Source: Arthrobacter sp. AZCC_0090
Lineage (GTDB): Bacteria; Actinomycetota; Actinomycetes; Actinomycetales; Micrococcaceae
Length of the DNA: 64,000 nt
NCBI RefSeq assembly: GCF_014207375.1
Contig: NZ_JACHEE010000004.1
Span: 339,292 to 403,291, forward strand
Direction: 5' to 3'
A program made the translations under genes and the position numbers. The notes below the pieces were generated by a model. It did not search any database and had not been told where the DNA came from. It saw nothing but the letters and a program-made list of their open reading frames with translations. Below, in pieces: positions 50,585 through 60,901 of this stretch; position 1 is the stretch's first letter, and each line of letters starts with the position of its first letter.

Positions 50585-51463
50585 CTACTTCTTCGCTGCG
50601 GCAGCGGCGTTCAGGTCGGCGATGGGGTCCGTCTTGCCGTCCCACTGCTTGCCTTCGACGAAGACCGTGGGCGTACCGGTGACTCCGATGACGGCAGCCT
50701 CCTTGGTAACAACCTTGACGAACGGGCGGTAGGTCTTGCTGTCCACGCAGGAGTCAATGTTGGCGGCGCCTGCTTCGGTGGCCATCTTCTTGAGGTCGTT
50801 GTCCGAAAGGCCTGCGCTACCCTCAGCGGGCTGGCGTGCGAACAGCAGGTCAACGAAGGCCGAGTACTTGTCCGGCGAAGAGTTCACCACGCAGGCCGCG
50901 GCGTTAGCAGCGCGGGAGGAGTAGTTGGTGCTTGAGCTGGCGTCGAGGAAGCCGAGCGGACGGTACTCCAGGCTGATCTTGCCATCGTTCCGCAACTGGG
51001 TCAGCTGCTGGTTGTACGTGGCTTCGAAGTTCTTGCAGACGGGGCAGATGAAGTCGATGTAGGCCACCACCTTGACCGGCTTGCCGGCTTCAGCCTCGGC
51101 ACCGGGAGCGGTCACGGTGGCAGGCTTGGTTGCCGGGGCGGACGGCAGGTCGGCCAGGTTGACCGTGGCTGCCGCGGCCTTCGTCACGTCGGTGCCCTTC
51201 AGGAGGGTGACGCCGCCGTGCACATTGGAGTTGGCCGGCGTCGGGCCCTGATCGGCAATGGGTGCGTTGTTGGCAATGTTCTGGCTGACCACCAAGGCAA
51301 CCACGGCGAGGATCGCCACGACGGCAACCACAATTCCCCAGCCGATGAGCAACTTATTGCGCTTGTCCTTCTTCAACTGAGCTTCGCGGATCTCGCGGGC
51401 CTTTTCGCGGGCCTGGGCGGTGCGCTCTGCCTTGGACAGGCGTGGTTCGTTTGCGGGGCTCAT
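50585..51463 (-). CDS. DsbA-like thioredoxin-domain membrane protein
   Basis: 292 residues. A charged cytoplasmic N-terminus of coiled-coil character (residues 7-36) is followed by one membrane span (about 38-61) and an external linker. The thioredoxin fold holds the active site FICPVCKNFEATY (C140-P-V-C143). VTGTPTVFVEGKQW carries the cis-Pro. The architecture matches actinobacterial DsbA-like disulfide oxidoreductases (BdbD-type) anchored outside the membrane. The next gene in the leftward direction is the tRNA. Confidence 0.9.
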   Translation of the reverse strand: MSPANEPRLSKAERTAQAREKAREIREAQLKKDKRNKLLIGWGIVVAVVAILAVVALVVSQNIANNAPIADQGPTPANSNVHGGVTLLKGTDVTKAAAATVNLADLPSAPATKPATVTAPGAEAEAGKPVKVVAYIDFICPVCKNFEATYNQQLTQLRNDGKISLEYRPLGFLDASSSTNYSSRAANAAACVVNSSPDKYSAFVDLLFARQPAEGSAGLSDNDLKKMATEAGAANIDSCVDSKTYRPFVKVVTKEAAVIGVTGTPTVFVEGKQWDGKTDPIADLNAAAAAKK

Positions 51464-51650
51464 CAGTTCCTCGTGATTGATCGACGGCGTTGGTCTGGTG
51501 GGTCTAGCTAAGGCAACGGGGCCAGTTTACGGGAGAAGACTGACAGACAAGCTGGGGTCTTGGACTCCAGTCTGAGGAACGAGCAAGTGTCCTTGATGAT
51601 TCCCGCCGGTAGGGTGGGATGTGAGTCACAAGCAACTCCAAGGGGCAGCA

Positions 51651-53141
51651 ATGCAAGAACTGGCAAGCGAAAAACTCAACACCACGCCCGGGGGCAGACA
51701 GGCTCCAAAGGCAGCGAAATACGATTTCATGGTGGTCTCCAACCGCCTTCCTGTAGACCGTTACTCCAGCGATGACGCGGAAAGCAACGACGACGGATGG
51801 CGCCGTTCTCCCGGCGGCCTGGTGACAGCCCTCGCCCCGATGATGACCAAGACGGACGGCGCGTGGGTCGGCTGGCATGGCGCCCCGGACGAGCCCCTTG
51901 AGCCTTTCAGCCACGAAGGCATGGACTTGGTTCCCGTGGAACTCAGCACGGACGATGTTGAGCTCTATTACGAAGGGTTCTCCAACGCAACCCTCTGGCC
52001 GCTCTACCATGACGTCATTGCCCCGCCGGAGTTCCACCGCACCTGGTGGGACACCTACCGACGGGTCAACCGACGGTTCGCCGACGCCGTCATCCAGTAC
52101 GCCGATCAGGGAGCCACCGTATGGGTCCAGGATTACCAGCTCCAGCTCGTGCCGAGCATGCTCCGCGCAGCGCGCCCGGACCTGAGGATCGGTTTCTTCA
52201 ACCACATCCCGTTCCCACCCCCGGAGATCTTCGCCCAGTTGCCGTGGCGCCAGGCCATCATCGAAGGCTTGCTCGGGGCCGACTTGGTGGGCTTCCAGCG
52301 CCCGAGCGACGCAGCGAACTTCATGCGCTCGGCGCGCCGTTTCCTCGGCGCCAGCGTCAAGCAGCAGCAGATCCATGTCAAAGGGCCGGACGGCCAGATT
52401 ACGCATATTGCCCGCGCACAGGCCTTCCCGATATCCATCGCCGTAGACCGGATCAGCGAACTCGCCGAACGACCGGACATTATTGAACGCGCCCGGCAGA
52501 TCCGTCGGGACCTTGGCAACCCCAGGACCATCCTCCTGGGCGTGGACCGCCTGGACTACACCAAAGGCATCCCCCACCGTTTGAAGGCCTTTGAGGAACT
52601 CCTCAAAGAAGGCCGGCTCAAAGTGGAGGACGCGACGCTGATCCAGGTGGCGAGCCCCAGCCGCGAACGCGTCCGGCAGTATCGGCTCCTGCGCGAGGAA
52701 GTCGAAGGCACGGTGGGCCACATCAACGGAAGCTACGACACCATACAGAACACCGCGGTCCGCTATCTCCACCACAACTACCCCGTCGAGGAGATGGTCG
52801 CGTTGTACCTTGCTGCCGACGTCATGCTGGTCACGGCCCTGCGCGACGGCATGAATTTGGTTGCCAAGGAATATGTCACCGCGCGGACAGACAACACGGG
52901 CGCCCTGGTTCTCAGTGAATTCACCGGCGCGGCGGATCAACTCAAGCAGGCCCTTCTCATGAATCCGCACGACATCGACGGACTCAAGAGCACCATCATG
53001 AGGGCCGTGCACTTGTCACCGAACGAATCCCGTCGCCGGATGAAGTCCATGCGCAAACAAATCCTCGATCACGACGTCGACCATTGGTCCGCAGACTTCC
53101 TCTCGGCCCTGGCGGAAATCGTGGTGCGCGATGACTCCTGA
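51651..53141 (+). CDS. otsA: Trehalose-6-phosphate synthase OtsA
   Basis: 496 residues. The start at 51651 (MQELASEKL) has AAGGGG upstream; an alternative ATG at 51621 lacks one. GT20 enzyme joining UDP-glucose (or GDP/ADP-glucose) and glucose-6-phosphate. Features are [20 protein letters not shown] (the N-terminal glycine loop), [50 protein letters not shown] and [17 protein letters not shown] with the nucleotide-binding Glu segment [10 protein letters not shown]. It overlaps otsB by 11 bp. Makes trehalose for osmotic and desiccation stress. Confidence 0.95.
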   Translation: MQELASEKLNTTPGGRQAPKAAKYDFMVVSNRLPVDRYSSDDAESNDDGWRRSPGGLVTALAPMMTKTDGAWVGWHGAPDEPLEPFSHEGMDLVPVELSTDDVELYYEGFSNATLWPLYHDVIAPPEFHRTWWDTYRRVNRRFADAVIQYADQGATVWVQDYQLQLVPSMLRAARPDLRIGFFNHIPFPPPEIFAQLPWRQAIIEGLLGADLVGFQRPSDAANFMRSARRFLGASVKQQQIHVKGPDGQITHIARAQAFPISIAVDRISELAERPDIIERARQIRRDLGNPRTILLGVDRLDYTKGIPHRLKAFEELLKEGRLKVEDATLIQVASPSRERVRQYRLLREEVEGTVGHINGSYDTIQNTAVRYLHHNYPVEEMVALYLAADVMLVTALRDGMNLVAKEYVTARTDNTGALVLSEFTGAADQLKQALLMNPHDIDGLKSTIMRAVHLSPNESRRRMKSMRKQILDHDVDHWSADFLSALAEIVVRDDS

Positions 53142-53955
53142 CACAGCAGCCACTCCCCCGCTGAGCCTCCCGCCCGAACTACTCGACGCCGTCCGCCGGA
53201 TCGCCGGAACAGACCATCTTTTGGTGGCGATGGACTTTGACGGCACCATCTCTCCGATAGTCGACCACGCCGGCGACGCACGCCCGCTTCAGCGATCAGC
53301 CGCCGCTTTCGCCGAACTCGCCAAACTTCCGAGGACGACGACGGCGCTCATCTCCGGGCGCGCATTGGCCAGTCTGCGGGCGGTCGCCTCACCTCCCGAG
53401 GCCACGCTGCTGATTGGCAGCCACGGCGCAGAGGCTTGGCTAGGCCCCGGTTCGGCAGAACTCCAACTCGATGATGCCCAACGGGAGCTCCTCGCGGAAG
53501 TCCGCGAGGTTTTGGCCGGAATCTCGCAGGAAGCTCCGGGGACAGTCCTCGAAGACAAGCCCGCCGGCGTCGTACTCCACACCCGGCGTGCCGCCGACGA
53601 CGTAGCGGAGGACGCCGTCGCCGCTGCGAGGACGGTCCTTGAAGGCCGCCCGGGCGTCTTCCTCAAGAATGGCAAGCGCGTCCTTGAGACCTCGGTGGTG
53701 CACTCCTCCAAAGGCGAGGCCGTCGAGTTCCTGCGCCAGGCCACTGGGGCCACTGGGATCCTTTTTGCGGGCGACGATGTCACTGATGAAGACGCGATTG
53801 CCCGGCTGGGCACTGGCGACGTCGGGGTGAAAGTCGGGCTGGATTTCACACAGGCCGAATTCCGGGTCGAAGCGCCTGTTCACGTTGCCGAACTCTTGGA
53901 AGCGGTCCTTCGCGAACGGCGCCGAGAAGTCTCGGGAGACACATCTCACATGTGA
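53131..53955 (+). CDS. otsB: Trehalose-6-phosphate phosphatase OtsB
   Basis: 274 residues of the HAD superfamily. The catalytic motif MDFDGTISP (residues 32-40) has the nucleophile and acid/base Asp pair. Further HAD motifs are LISGRALASLR, KNGKRVLETSVVHSSKGEAVEFL and FAGDDVTDEDAI. It removes phosphate from trehalose-6-phosphate made by OtsA. Its ATG lies inside the otsA stop region (11-bp overlap), so translation is coupled. Confidence 0.93.
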   Translation: MTPDTAATPPLSLPPELLDAVRRIAGTDHLLVAMDFDGTISPIVDHAGDARPLQRSAAAFAELAKLPRTTTALISGRALASLRAVASPPEATLLIGSHGAEAWLGPGSAELQLDDAQRELLAEVREVLAGISQEAPGTVLEDKPAGVVLHTRRAADDVAEDAVAAARTVLEGRPGVFLKNGKRVLETSVVHSSKGEAVEFLRQATGATGILFAGDDVTDEDAIARLGTGDVGVKVGLDFTQAEFRVEAPVHVAELLEAVLRERRREVSGDTSHM

Positions 53956-54017
53956 CATCCGTAACATTTGCGCGAATAACGGAAGTTACTGCCATACTCT
54001 TGGTTGTGATGTGACGC

Positions 54018-54050
54018 ACAACTACCGTGCGACGTCACACGAACTCCCCT
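54018..54050. promoter_or_regulatory. Imperfect inverted repeat before msiK-like gene
   Basis: GTGACGCA and TGCGaCGTCAC, with one bulged base, near 54012-54039. It lies in the 195-bp gap between otsB and the ATPase gene and may be an operator. Also TCACATGTGA at the end of otsB (53947-53956). Confidence 0.25.
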
Positions 54051-54150
54051 GCCTGGGCTCCAGCTCTGGGCGGGGAGTCCAATTGAATAAACATGAACCA
54101 TTCACAACGGATCGTCCGGCACGTACCTGCCGGTGAAGGGATTGATAACT

Positions 54151-55233
<1,083 letters not shown>

Positions 55234-55373
55234 TCCCCACCAGCCCCCTAACCTCGCTCCGCTTCGGCCAGGGAACCCTGCCGGCGTGGGCCCAGCATTA
55301 CCGACGGCGGCCCTTCCGAGTGGACGGGCCGCCGTCGTCGTTAACAGCAGCCTCCATACGGAAGAATTGACCC

Positions 55374-56783
55374 ATGAGCGAGCAAAGCGGTGCCCAGTGG
55401 CATGACGAACCCACCGACTACGCGCAGATCGGCAAACTCCCGCGCACTGAGGCCGCCAGTGCGAATGACGCCGCCCCTCCGGTGGGCGTCATCGGATCCC
55501 TCAACATCACCGCTGCAGCAGCTGATCCCGAGCTCCTCGACCTGCCGTGGCACATCGCGCTCGAAGACTGGCCTGCCGAGAACCTGGCCGCCCTGCCCCG
55601 CGGTATTTCCCGGCACATCGTGCGTTTCGCGCACCTGGGCGGTTCCGTCATCGCCATCAAGGAGACGTCCGAGCACGTTGCCCGGCACGAGTACCACATG
55701 CTCCGCAAGCTGGCCCGGATGGACGTACCGTGCGTCGAACCGGTCGCCGTCATCACGGGCCGCACCACTGTCGACGGCAAACCGCTCAATCCCGTGCTGG
55801 TCACCCGGCACCTCAAGTTCTCCATGCCGTACCGTGCGCTCTTCTCGCAAATGCTCCGCCGGGACACCCTGACACGGCTTATCGACGCCCAGGCGCTGCT
55901 GCTGGTGCGCCTGCACCTGATCGGTTTCTATTGGGGCGACGTTTCCCTGTCCAACACTTTGTTCCGTCGCGACGCCGGCGCGTTCGCCGCGTACCTGGTG
56001 GACGCCGAAACCGGCGAGCTGTACCCCGATCTTTCGGTGGGCCAGCGCGAGTACGATCTCGAGATCGCCCGCGTCAACATTGCCGGGGAACTCATGGACC
56101 TGCTCGAAGGCGGCCTGATCGAGGAGAAGGTGGACCCGGTAGCGACGTCGGAGCTCATCATGGACTCGTACCGCCGGCTGTGGGCCGAACTCACTGAAAA
56201 GGAATCCTTTGAGCTCGGCGAGCGCTGGCGCGTGGGCGCACGCATCCGCCGCCTCAACGAGCTCGGCTTCGACGTCGAAGAATATGCCATCAAGACCACC
56301 GCGGACGGCTCCACCATCCAGCTTCAGCCCAAGGTGGTCGACGCCGGACACCACCAGCGGCGGCTGCTCCGCCTCACAGGCTTGGACGCCCAGGAGAACC
56401 AGGCCCGACGCCTGCTCAACGACATGGACTCATTCCGGGCGGACAACAACCCGGACATGGACGAAGAAATCAGCGCCCACACTTGGGTCAGCCAGATCTT
56501 CGAGCCGATCGTCCGGTCCATCCCCCGCGACCTCGCAGGCAAGCTGGAGCCGGCAGAAGTGGTCCACGAAGTCCTGGAACACCGCTGGTACATGAGCCAG
56601 AAGCAGGACAGCCACATCCCCTTGGCCGAAGCGGTGCAGTCCTACCTGGACACCGTGCTGCGCCACCGGCGCGACGAGGCAGCCATCATGCTCAATCCGG
56701 ACACAGCGTTGCTGAAGATCCTGGAAGTGGAAACCGAGGAATCCCGGTACGAGCAGGACGAATACCCGGACTCGGACGACTAG
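55374..56783 (+). CDS. DUF4032 domain protein (kinase-like)
   Basis: 469 residues. The N-terminal part (about 35-260) resembles a small protein-kinase-like or LPS-kinase fold, with IAIKETSEHVARHEYHMLRKL (Lys and Glu), HLIGFYWGDVSLSNTLF (catalytic-loop HxD replaced by WGDxSxxN) and YLVDAETGEL (DFG-like). The C-terminal half is DUF4032, conserved in actinobacteria and of unknown function. The C-terminus is acidic (YEQDEYPDSDD). It follows the MsiK-like gene by 140 bp. Confidence 0.8.
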   Translation: MSEQSGAQWHDEPTDYAQIGKLPRTEAASANDAAPPVGVIGSLNITAAAADPELLDLPWHIALEDWPAENLAALPRGISRHIVRFAHLGGSVIAIKETSEHVARHEYHMLRKLARMDVPCVEPVAVITGRTTVDGKPLNPVLVTRHLKFSMPYRALFSQMLRRDTLTRLIDAQALLLVRLHLIGFYWGDVSLSNTLFRRDAGAFAAYLVDAETGELYPDLSVGQREYDLEIARVNIAGELMDLLEGGLIEEKVDPVATSELIMDSYRRLWAELTEKESFELGERWRVGARIRRLNELGFDVEEYAIKTTADGSTIQLQPKVVDAGHHQRRLLRLTGLDAQENQARRLLNDMDSFRADNNPDMDEEISAHTWVSQIFEPIVRSIPRDLAGKLEPAEVVHEVLEHRWYMSQKQDSHIPLAEAVQSYLDTVLRHRRDEAAIMLNPDTALLKILEVETEESRYEQDEYPDSDD

Positions 56784-56790
56784 CAGGGGT

Positions 56791-57462
56791 TCAGGGCTCC
56801 AGCGTCTCCGCGAGTCCCGCCAACACAGGTTCGCGTCCGAGTTCGATGTGTGAATACGCCAGGGTGTAGGCGAGCTCTGCCTTGCCGGCAAGGATGGCGC
56901 TGCACAGTTCCGCGTGCTCGTCGCGCTGGAGTTCGTTGCTTCGATTATGGGCCAACCCGAAGATCCAGCGCATGCGGCCAAACAACGGCTTGACGGATTC
57001 GATGAGCAGCCGGTTGCCGGAGAGTCGGACGATTTCGGCGTGAAACGCCGCACTAAGGCGCACGACGTCGTCAGTCCGGCCGTCGTCGATCCCTTGCCTT
57101 GCCTCGTCCAGCAGTTTCTGAAGACGCCCGCCCGGCTCGCCCTCCGCGACGCGGACGGCCGCCATGCGGGCGGCAAACGTTTCCAGGCACAGCCGGACGT
57201 CGAAAAGTTCATTGACGTCGGTGAGCGTCAATTGGCGGACGATGGCACCCCTGCGGGGGAACGTTTCAACGAAGCCATCCTGCTCAAGGCGTTGGATGGC
57301 TTCGCGAACAGGGATTCGCGAAACGTTGTAGAGCTCAGAAAGCTCCCGCTCGCGCAGCCGCCCGCCCTGCTCGTATTTCCCGGCCACGATTCCCTCGAGA
57401 ACCAGCTGGTAGACCTGTTCAGCCCGAGCCTCGTCGTCGCGGCCATTCAGGGTTTCCGACAT
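56791..57462 (-). CDS. GntR-family regulator, FCD class (2)
   Basis: 223 residues from 57462 (MSETLNGRDDE); ATGs at 57483 and 57561 are less likely. The winged HTH is at about 10-75 (VYQLVLEGIVAGKYEQGGRLRERELSELYNVSRIPVREAIQRLEQDGFVETFPRRGAIV). The FCD domain follows, with the metal His residues AFHAEIVRL, HAELCSAIL and HIELGREP. It resembles the GntR regulator at 26325 in wing sequence (VSRvPVREA, RRGAIV). It is convergent with the DUF4032 gene, and its likely targets are the amidohydrolase at 58074 and the MFS gene at 60770. Confidence 0.9.
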   Translation of the reverse strand: MSETLNGRDDEARAEQVYQLVLEGIVAGKYEQGGRLRERELSELYNVSRIPVREAIQRLEQDGFVETFPRRGAIVRQLTLTDVNELFDVRLCLETFAARMAAVRVAEGEPGGRLQKLLDEARQGIDDGRTDDVVRLSAAFHAEIVRLSGNRLLIESVKPLFGRMRWIFGLAHNRSNELQRDEHAELCSAILAGKAELAYTLAYSHIELGREPVLAGLAETLEP

Positions 57463-58073
57463 CGGCTTTGGCCACCCTTCCATTCTCCATCGTCTCGTCC
57501 ATGGAGTGCAGTTGTCCTTGGATCCGGGCGGACGTTGCCGCTCGGCGTTCCACCCGAGCATACACGGGCGGAAACAGCTTATCCGTAGCTGATCGAGGGC
57601 TAGGGTAGTTTTACAAAACTGCCAAGACTCTCCCAGGTTTTGGTCTCATTGTTGAGAACGGTGGTCGCACGCTGTTGCAAACGGTCCCCCTGCTGATTTG
57701 ACTCAAGATCGACAGACTTGGGTGCTATCGCCACCGGGGGTGCACTGATGGCAAGAGCGCCCGCTGTTGCGCCGCCCAGGAGAACTGCCGCTAAGGATGG
57801 ATGGTCGCTTGGTATTCCAGAGTCGACAACGTTGTGATTTACATCCCACAAAACGTGCTCTAGTCTATTTTTGGTATACAAAACGTTCCGGAGCTTGCTC
57901 CTTGGGCCATGAATCGAGCACGCCCGTTGACTCAGCTACAGTCCAGCGTCGAACCCACGGCTGCGAGCCCGTCCCCGTACCAGCCAGCAGCTGCTCCTGC
58001 CTGCCACCATTCGGGTCTGGCAGCCGGAGCCAGCGCTGGTGTGCAATAGACCCACTACCAAAGGAGCAATACC
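57463..58073. other. Gap before cytosine-deaminase-like gene
   Basis: 611 bases with the GntR-type operator at 57870-57882. A 93-codon frame on the reverse strand (57600-57881) begins inside the operator and is hydrophobic in the middle (LAAVLLGGATAGALAI), but has no ribosome site, so it is not called. The rest holds the promoter of the amidohydrolase. Confidence 0.5.
57870..57882. promoter_or_regulatory. GntR-type operator before amidohydrolase
   Basis: TTTGGTATACAAA, one base short of the perfect TTTGGTATACCAAA palindrome seen at 26206 and 60790. It lies about 190 bp upstream of the amidohydrolase at 58074 and about 410 bp from the GntR gene. Confidence 0.55.
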
Positions 58074-59309
58074 TTGAACACCCTGATCCGCGCCGTCCGC
58101 CCTTGGGGACAAGCATTGAGCGACATCCTCATCACGGACGGCAAGATCGCCGGCGTCGAGCCCCATGACCCGGCACGCACCGCGGGCGCAGCCGGAGCGC
58201 AGCCGGGAGACGTCACCGTCGTCGAAGGCCGTGGCCGTCTCCTGGTGCCATCGTTCTCGGACGTCCATGTGCACCTGGACTCCACCCGCATAGGGCTGCC
58301 GTTCCGCGAACACACCGGCGGGCCCGGCGTGTGGACCATGATGATGAACGACCGGAAGAACTGGCGCAACGCCGAGGTCCCTCTCCAAGAACGCGTCAAC
58401 AACACCCTGGGCCGGATGATCGCGCGCGGCACCACACGCGTACGTTCCTACGCCCAGGTCGATGTGGACTGCCGCCTTGAGCGCTTCGATGCCGTGATGG
58501 CTGCCAAGGAGCAGTTCAAGGACCAGGCCGACGTCGACATCATCGCGTTCCCGCAGGCCGGCCTCCTCCTCGAGGAAGGCACCGTCCCCCTCATGGACGA
58601 GGCCCTCAAGGCCGGCGCGAATGTCATGGGCGGCATCGACCCCTGCAGCCTGGACCGCGACCCCGCGAGGCACCTGGACATCGTGTTCGGGCTGGCTGAG
58701 AAGTACCAAGTCCCCATCGACATCCACCTCCACGAACCCGGAGAACTCGGCGTCTTCAGCACGGATTTGGTGATCGAGCGCACCCGCGCACTGGGGATGC
58801 AGGGCAAGGTCACCATGTCCCACGCGTACCAGCTGGGCAGTGTCTCCGAGGCCACTACGCGCCGGCTCATCGAGGAGTTCGCCGAGCTGGACATCTCCAT
58901 GGCGTCCGTGGCGCCCTCGATTTCCGGCCAGTTGCCCATACCCCTGCTCGCCGAGGCCGGCGTCCGCATGGGCTTGGGCGAAGATGGCCAGCGCGATTAC
59001 TGGTCCCCCTACGGCAACACGGACATGCTGGACCGCACATGGCAGTTGGCCTTCACCCACGGCTTCCGCAAGGACGAGCTCATCGAGCACGCCCTCGCGA
59101 TCGCTACCGTGGGTGGCGCCAGCATCCTGGACCCGTCCGCCACCCGCCTGAAGGGCACGGCACACCGCCCGGGCATCGAGGTCGGCGATCCCGCCGAACT
59201 CCTGCTGCTCGACGGCGAAACGGTCGCCTCCGCCGTCATGGACCGCGGCGGCGACCGTACGGTGATCCACCGCGGCAAGGTCGTGGCAGACCAGCTCGAA
59301 CTCGTCTAA
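58074..59309 (+). CDS. Cytosine-deaminase-like amidohydrolase
   Basis: 411 residues with AAAGGAG upstream. A metal-dependent TIM-barrel amidohydrolase of the cytosine deaminase/isopropylammelide type. Metal ligands are in DVHVHLDS (HxH), IDIHLHEPGEL (His) and SHAYQLG (His), and GLGEDGQRDYW corresponds to the Asp region (HDD in CodA). The C-terminal beta sandwich ends in VADQLELV. Substrate unknown: a cyclic amide, pyrimidine or triazine-type ring. Confidence 0.87.
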   Translation: MNTLIRAVRPWGQALSDILITDGKIAGVEPHDPARTAGAAGAQPGDVTVVEGRGRLLVPSFSDVHVHLDSTRIGLPFREHTGGPGVWTMMMNDRKNWRNAEVPLQERVNNTLGRMIARGTTRVRSYAQVDVDCRLERFDAVMAAKEQFKDQADVDIIAFPQAGLLLEEGTVPLMDEALKAGANVMGGIDPCSLDRDPARHLDIVFGLAEKYQVPIDIHLHEPGELGVFSTDLVIERTRALGMQGKVTMSHAYQLGSVSEATTRRLIEEFAELDISMASVAPSISGQLPIPLLAEAGVRMGLGEDGQRDYWSPYGNTDMLDRTWQLAFTHGFRKDELIEHALAIATVGGASILDPSATRLKGTAHRPGIEVGDPAELLLLDGETVASAVMDRGGDRTVIHRGKVVADQLELV

Positions 59310-59319
59310 GCCGCCCGGT

Positions 59320-59360
59320 AGAAAGTGGCCGGTCCCTCTGTGAGGGACCGGCCACTTTCT
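59320..59360. terminator. Strong hairpin terminator
   Basis: A 19-bp perfect stem (59320-59338 with 59342-59360) with a 3-base loop and TTTCTGGTT at the end, 10 bases after the amidohydrolase stop. The opposite-strand reading of the stem also ends in T-rich sequence, so it may also terminate the convergent MFS gene. Confidence 0.88.
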
Positions 59361-59441
59361 GGTTACCGGGGCTGCCGGACGCCGTCGCCCTGATGCCTAA
59401 GCTAGCGCCGCTGGCCTTAGGCTAACGCCGCTGGCTTGAGG

Positions 59442-60770
59442 TTAACGCGCGACGGCGGCGGGCTCGTTCAAGTGTTCGGTTTCGGCGATTGCCCCGGACA
59501 CCGCAGGCCCGCGCACGGCGAGGAATCCGGCCGCGGCGAGGAGTACCGCTTCTGCGGTCAGGGCCCAGAAAGGAACGTCCCAGCCACCGGACCATTCGTG
59601 CAGGAAACCCGCCCCCAAGGGCCCAAGGGAGGCCAACGCGAAGCCCAGTCCCTGGCTCATGGCGGACAGGCTGCCCGCGCTCTGTGGTCCCGTGGATCGG
59701 ATGACCACCAGCGCCATTCCCAATCCGAAACCCGCGCTCTGAACGATCCCCAGCAGGCCAACCATCAGGAACTGCAAGCTCGCGGACGCCGTCAGGACCC
59801 CCATCAAGGCCGCCGCGACGAGCAGTCCCAGCCCCGGAGCCATGAACTTCAGGACCGCGGGACGTCCCGCCAGGACGGGGGCCAGCAGGCTCGCAGGCAG
59901 CCCGGCAACGCTGAACCAAGCCAAGAGCGCAGCTGCGTCGGCCGCCGTCTGGCCCTTCGCCACCAAGAACACTGCCAGCCACGAGGTAACGGCGAAATAC
60001 AGCATGGCCTGCAGCCCGAAGAAGGCAGTCACGGCCCAGGCCGTCCGCTGCTTCCGCAGCGGCACTGTGCGGAAGCTGCCCGCGGCGCCGCCCGCCGTCG
60101 TCGTCTTCTGTGCCATTTCCAGTGACGCCGCCGGGAAACCAACCCCCGACGCCGGGCGGCCAGTCCCGTCGGAGCGTCCAGTTGCTCCACAGGTGCGGTG
60201 GATCAACGCGGCACCCATCACGGCAGGAACAGCCCAGACCGCCAACGCCCAAGCAAGGCTTCCGCCGAACACGTGTTGCAGCGGCTGCACGAGTCCCGCA
60301 CCGAGGGCGGCGCCCAACCCGAAACCCATGGTGCTCAGCCCCGTCCACCAGCCTGTACCACGGTTGGCCTTCACGATCTGTGGGACCAGCACGCTGGCGG
60401 TCATGATCGAAGCCCCTGCAACGAACGTGCCGGGCAGCAGTAGTCCGGGCACCAGGACACGGACGAGAAGCGCAACGGCCAGCACCAATAGCGCAACAGC
60501 AACCGCCCTGCCTGTGCCGAGGCGACGGGCCAGCCATGGACCGCAAGGGGCCGAGACGCCGAAGGCAAGGACAGGCAGGGCGCCCAACAGCGGCAGCAAG
60601 TGCGCGTCCAATCCGAACCCTTCCTGCAGCTGCCCCATGGTGCCCGCAATGGTGGTGATGGCTGGACGAAGGTTGATGGAGACAAGGGCCAGTGCAACGA
60701 GGACCCAGGCCGCGGTGAAGCCTGCGTCCTTCACGGAAGAACCGCGGCGCGGCGGGCGTACTTGTCCCAT
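59442..60770 (-). CDS. MFS transporter, CynX/NimT-like
   Basis: 442 residues from 60770, where AAGGAGACGATCA precedes the ATG; ATGs at 60791 and 60803 lie in the operator. CynX/NimT signatures are VSINLRPAITTIAGTMGQL in span 1 and LPVLAFGVSAPCGPWLARRLG after span 2. There are twelve spans. Known members move cyanate, 2-nitroimidazole or related small acids. The gene is preceded by the GntR operator, so the carrier probably imports the substrate of the amidohydrolase. Confidence 0.88.
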   Translation of the reverse strand: MGQVRPPRRGSSVKDAGFTAAWVLVALALVSINLRPAITTIAGTMGQLQEGFGLDAHLLPLLGALPVLAFGVSAPCGPWLARRLGTGRAVAVALLVLAVALLVRVLVPGLLLPGTFVAGASIMTASVLVPQIVKANRGTGWWTGLSTMGFGLGAALGAGLVQPLQHVFGGSLAWALAVWAVPAVMGAALIHRTCGATGRSDGTGRPASGVGFPAASLEMAQKTTTAGGAAGSFRTVPLRKQRTAWAVTAFFGLQAMLYFAVTSWLAVFLVAKGQTAADAAALLAWFSVAGLPASLLAPVLAGRPAVLKFMAPGLGLLVAAALMGVLTASASLQFLMVGLLGIVQSAGFGLGMALVVIRSTGPQSAGSLSAMSQGLGFALASLGPLGAGFLHEWSGGWDVPFWALTAEAVLLAAAGFLAVRGPAVSGAIAETEHLNEPAAVAR

Positions 60771-60789
60771 TGATCGTCTCCTTGAATCC

Positions 60790-60898
60790 ATTTGGTATAC
60801 CAAATAAGATTATGGGTTCAAGGGAGCAAAGTAAACTACCGTCATCGCGGTTGTATGGCGTGACGCTGGATTGACAGTCCCAAACTTGGGATACCAAG
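60790..60898. promoter_or_regulatory. GntR-type operators before MFS gene
   Basis: ATTTGGTATACCAAAT (60790-60805), a perfect 16-bp palindrome 19 bp before the MFS ATG, and the imperfect CTTGGGATACCAAG (60885-60898), 95 bp away and just after the flavoprotein stop. Confidence 0.65.
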
Positions 60899-60901
60899 AG
60901 T

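Noticed and set aside
57600..57881. 93-codon minus-strand frame with a hydrophobic stretch
   Set aside because: Starts within a regulatory palindrome, has no ribosome site and no recognisable family; described as part of the gap only.
57936..59270. 444-codon minus-strand frame
   Set aside because: Antisense shadow of the amidohydrolase gene, which has metal-binding motifs and a good ribosome site.
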